The position numbers were made by a program, and so were the translations under genes. Source: CAZDET01 sp964504335 (lineage in GTDB: Bacteria; Bacteroidota; Bacteroidia; Chitinophagales; Saprospiraceae). From it: DNA of 16,665 nucleotides. Shown one piece after another: positions 15,307 to 16,665 of the stretch. Below the pieces are notes generated by a model that saw nothing but the letters and a program-made list of their open reading frames with translations, was not told where the DNA came from and did no database searches. The DNA is taken from contig CAZDET010000090.1 in assembly GCA_964504335.1 (NCBI GenBank), positions 1 to 16,665 on the forward strand, in the 5' to 3' direction. Within the stretch, counting starts at the first letter, position 1, and each line of letters starts with the position of its first letter.

Positions 15307-15915
15307 ATGCTCTTCTTCCTAGCCATCAGTATCAGCTTCGTCGGCTCGCTCCCACTGGGGGCGCTCAACCTGACGGCCATCAACATCCGCATGCGGCAGT
15401 CGATTCGGGCGTTGCTGGCGTTTTGCCTGGCGGCAGCGATTGTCGAATGGGTACAGGTGCTGATTGCCGTATCGGTGATCGGCAGGTTCCAGACGGAGGC
15501 CCTTACCTGGGAGTGGGCGGCCTGGCTGAGTGGCGGCATCCTGCTGGCCATCGGCTTGTACTATCTACTCGGATCGGGGCCCCAAACAACCGCGCAATCG
15601 GTTCCTTCCGGATTTTCGCAAGGCATCTTGCTGTCGCTGCTCAATCCGCTGGCCATTCCTTTTTGGTTGTTTTGGAGCTTCACCATTGGCAACTGGGGGT
15701 TCCCAATCGATTCGACCGGCCAGGCGGTGAGCTTCAGCACCGGGGTCTCGCTGGGTACTTTTCTCGCCCTACTTGCCTTCGGTAGTCTGGGGTATGTACT
15801 CCAACACCGGCTGCCGGCTTTAGATCGCTACCTGTCGCGCATTATTGGCTGGACCCTCGTCCTACTCGGTGGCTATCAGCTCGTTCGGCAATTCATTCAC
15901 CTCTTCACCAATTAA
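15307..15915 (+). CDS. LysE-family exporter
   Basis: The 202-residue protein has about six membrane segments, the family's usual size. The first helix carries SLPLGALNL, the LysE-type Pro-Gly-Asn motif, and the middle carries SLLNPLAIPFWLFW, the second conserved Asn-Pro motif. Relatives export amino acids or similar small metabolites by proton exchange. The ATG at 15307 was chosen because the longer reading frame from 15211 would overlap the hydrolase gene by 83 bases and adds a hydrophilic head foreign to the family. One base separates its stop from the NRDE start. The exported compound is unknown. Confidence 0.82.
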   Translation: MLFFLAISISFVGSLPLGALNLTAINIRMRQSIRALLAFCLAAAIVEWVQVLIAVSVIGRFQTEALTWEWAAWLSGGILLAIGLYYLLGSGPQTTAQSVPSGFSQGILLSLLNPLAIPFWLFWSFTIGNWGFPIDSTGQAVSFSTGVSLGTFLALLAFGSLGYVLQHRLPALDRYLSRIIGWTLVLLGGYQLVRQFIHLFTN

Positions 15916-15916
15916 C

Positions 15917-16624
15917 ATGTGTACCGTTACCTACTTACCGCGGGGTTCCCAATCGTTCGTCCTCACCTCCAACCGCGATGAGGCCCCCGGCCGGGCCGGT
16001 CACGAATTGATCACTCAAACGCGTCCCGAAGCCACGCTCCTCTTCCCCCAGGACCCCACAGCGGGTGGCACCTGGATCGCCACCTCCGATCGGCAACGCA
16101 CCCTCGTTATCCTCAACGGCGCCTTTGCCCCGCACCGCCGCCAGCCCCCCTACCGCCGTAGCCGCGGCCTGATGGTGCTCGATTATTTCGATTTTCCCGA
16201 CAACCGCTCCTTCCTCGCCCAATATCGATTCGAAGGCATGGAACCCTTCACGCTCATCATGATCGAACCCAACCTGCTCATGGAAATTCGCTGGGACGGC
16301 CGCATCCTACACCGCCTCCCACACGACCCCGCACGCCCGCACCTCTGGGCGTCGGCCACGCTTTACAGCCGCCAGGCCATCGACAACCGCTGGACCTGGT
16401 TTGCCGACTGGCAAGCCACCCCCTCCGACGACACCCCCCAAAGCATCTGGCACTGGCACCACACCGCCGGCAACGGCGACCCCTACAACGACGTAGTGAT
16501 GAACCGCCACGACCTCGTGCGCACGGTGAGCGTCACCCAAATTGAATCCACCCCGAGCGGTGGCCGCGTGCGCTTTGAGGATTTGTTGAGCGGGCGGGAG
16601 TATGTGGGGGATTTGGTGCTTTAG
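15917..16624 (+). CDS. NRDE (TANGO2-like) family protein
   Basis: The 235-residue protein begins MCTVTYLP and has SNRDE near residues 18-22, the signature that names the family, followed by a GGTWIA motif typical of the N-terminal part. The N-terminal cysteine after Met is conserved in the family and the fold resembles Ntn hydrolases. The eukaryotic relative TANGO2 has been linked to heme and lipid handling, but the bacterial role is not settled. A long frame from 15845 overlaps the exporter; the ATG at 15917 gives the proper family start. The gene uses many C-ending codons and is richer in Pro, His and Arg than its neighbours. It is the last gene of the operon in the window; 41 bases remain after it with no clear terminator. 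Confidence 0.87.
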   Translation: MCTVTYLPRGSQSFVLTSNRDEAPGRAGHELITQTRPEATLLFPQDPTAGGTWIATSDRQRTLVILNGAFAPHRRQPPYRRSRGLMVLDYFDFPDNRSFLAQYRFEGMEPFTLIMIEPNLLMEIRWDGRILHRLPHDPARPHLWASATLYSRQAIDNRWTWFADWQATPSDDTPQSIWHWHHTAGNGDPYNDVVMNRHDLVRTVSVTQIESTPSGGRVRFEDLLSGREYVGDLVL

Positions 16625-16665
16625 TCTTTTGGTTCTTTGAACGTTGAGCGCATCATTGCGTATAT

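Larger units (their letters stand above)
5525..16624 (+). other. Predicted 12-gene operon
   Basis: Twelve same-strand genes follow each other with gaps of 14, 21, 3, 28, -4, 9, 11, 5, 10, 13 and 1 bases. No internal gap is large enough for an obvious promoter or terminator. The ATGA overlap at 10105-10108 suggests translational coupling. The first seven genes form a redox module; the last five encode an antiporter, an ATP-grasp enzyme, a hydrolase, an exporter and an NRDE protein. An internal promoter inside a coding region cannot be excluded. Confidence 0.65.

Noticed and set aside
16625..16665. Terminator or promoter at the right edge
   Set aside because: Only a 4-bp CGCA/TGCG pairing is visible and no consensus element; the stretch is too short to judge.

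Overview
The window is a gene-dense stretch of about 16.7 kb in which every supported gene lies on the + strand. It looks like a moderately GC-rich member of the Bacteroidota, plausibly of the Lewinella/Saprospiria type. Supporting signs are the absence of Shine-Dalgarno sequences before nearly all starts (A- or C-rich leaders instead), a TAnnTTTG-type -7 element upstream of the main operon, and gene types common in that phylum, such as an AraC-type regulator with a multi-pass membrane N-terminus, an SGNK-type serine hydrolase and a DinB protein. The taxon is inferred from these traits, not from a search.

Left part (1-5177): a 5'-truncated glycoside hydrolase of the glycogen-debranching / (alpha/alpha)6-barrel type, a membrane-anchored AraC-family regulator 36 bases later, and a secreted class C beta-lactamase-like serine hydrolase. 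A perfect 16-bp palindrome sits between the last two. A 347-base non-coding stretch (5178-5524) follows. It carries short inverted and direct repeats and a candidate promoter, and it separates this part from the next.

Right part (5525-16624): twelve genes in tight succession, with gaps of 1 to 28 bases and one ATGA overlap, which looks like one long operon. Its first half is a redox module. It holds a DinB-like protein, a Rieske-glutamate synthase (FMN) fusion, a Rieske-thiamine diphosphate enzyme fusion, two very small membrane proteins (one of only 55 residues), a ferric-reductase-like heme membrane protein with a C-terminal Rieske domain, and a membrane-anchored protein with a conserved-looking Cys/His cluster. 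All three Rieske domains keep both Cys-His ligand pairs. The positive-inside pattern places the Rieske domain of the membrane protein in the cytoplasm, where the other two fusions also lie.

The second half holds a CPA1/NhaP-type cation:proton antiporter, an ATP-grasp enzyme, a membrane-anchored alpha/beta hydrolase, a LysE-family exporter and an NRDE (TANGO2-like) protein.

Working model (inference): the two soluble Rieske-fused enzymes exchange electrons with the membrane heme-Rieske protein, linking 2-oxo-acid (TPP) and amino-nitrogen-type (GltS-like) chemistry to the quinone pool. The small membrane proteins and the Cys/His protein would be accessory subunits. The substrates are not deducible from the sequence. 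I see no tRNA, rRNA, CRISPR array, insertion sequence or phage gene.
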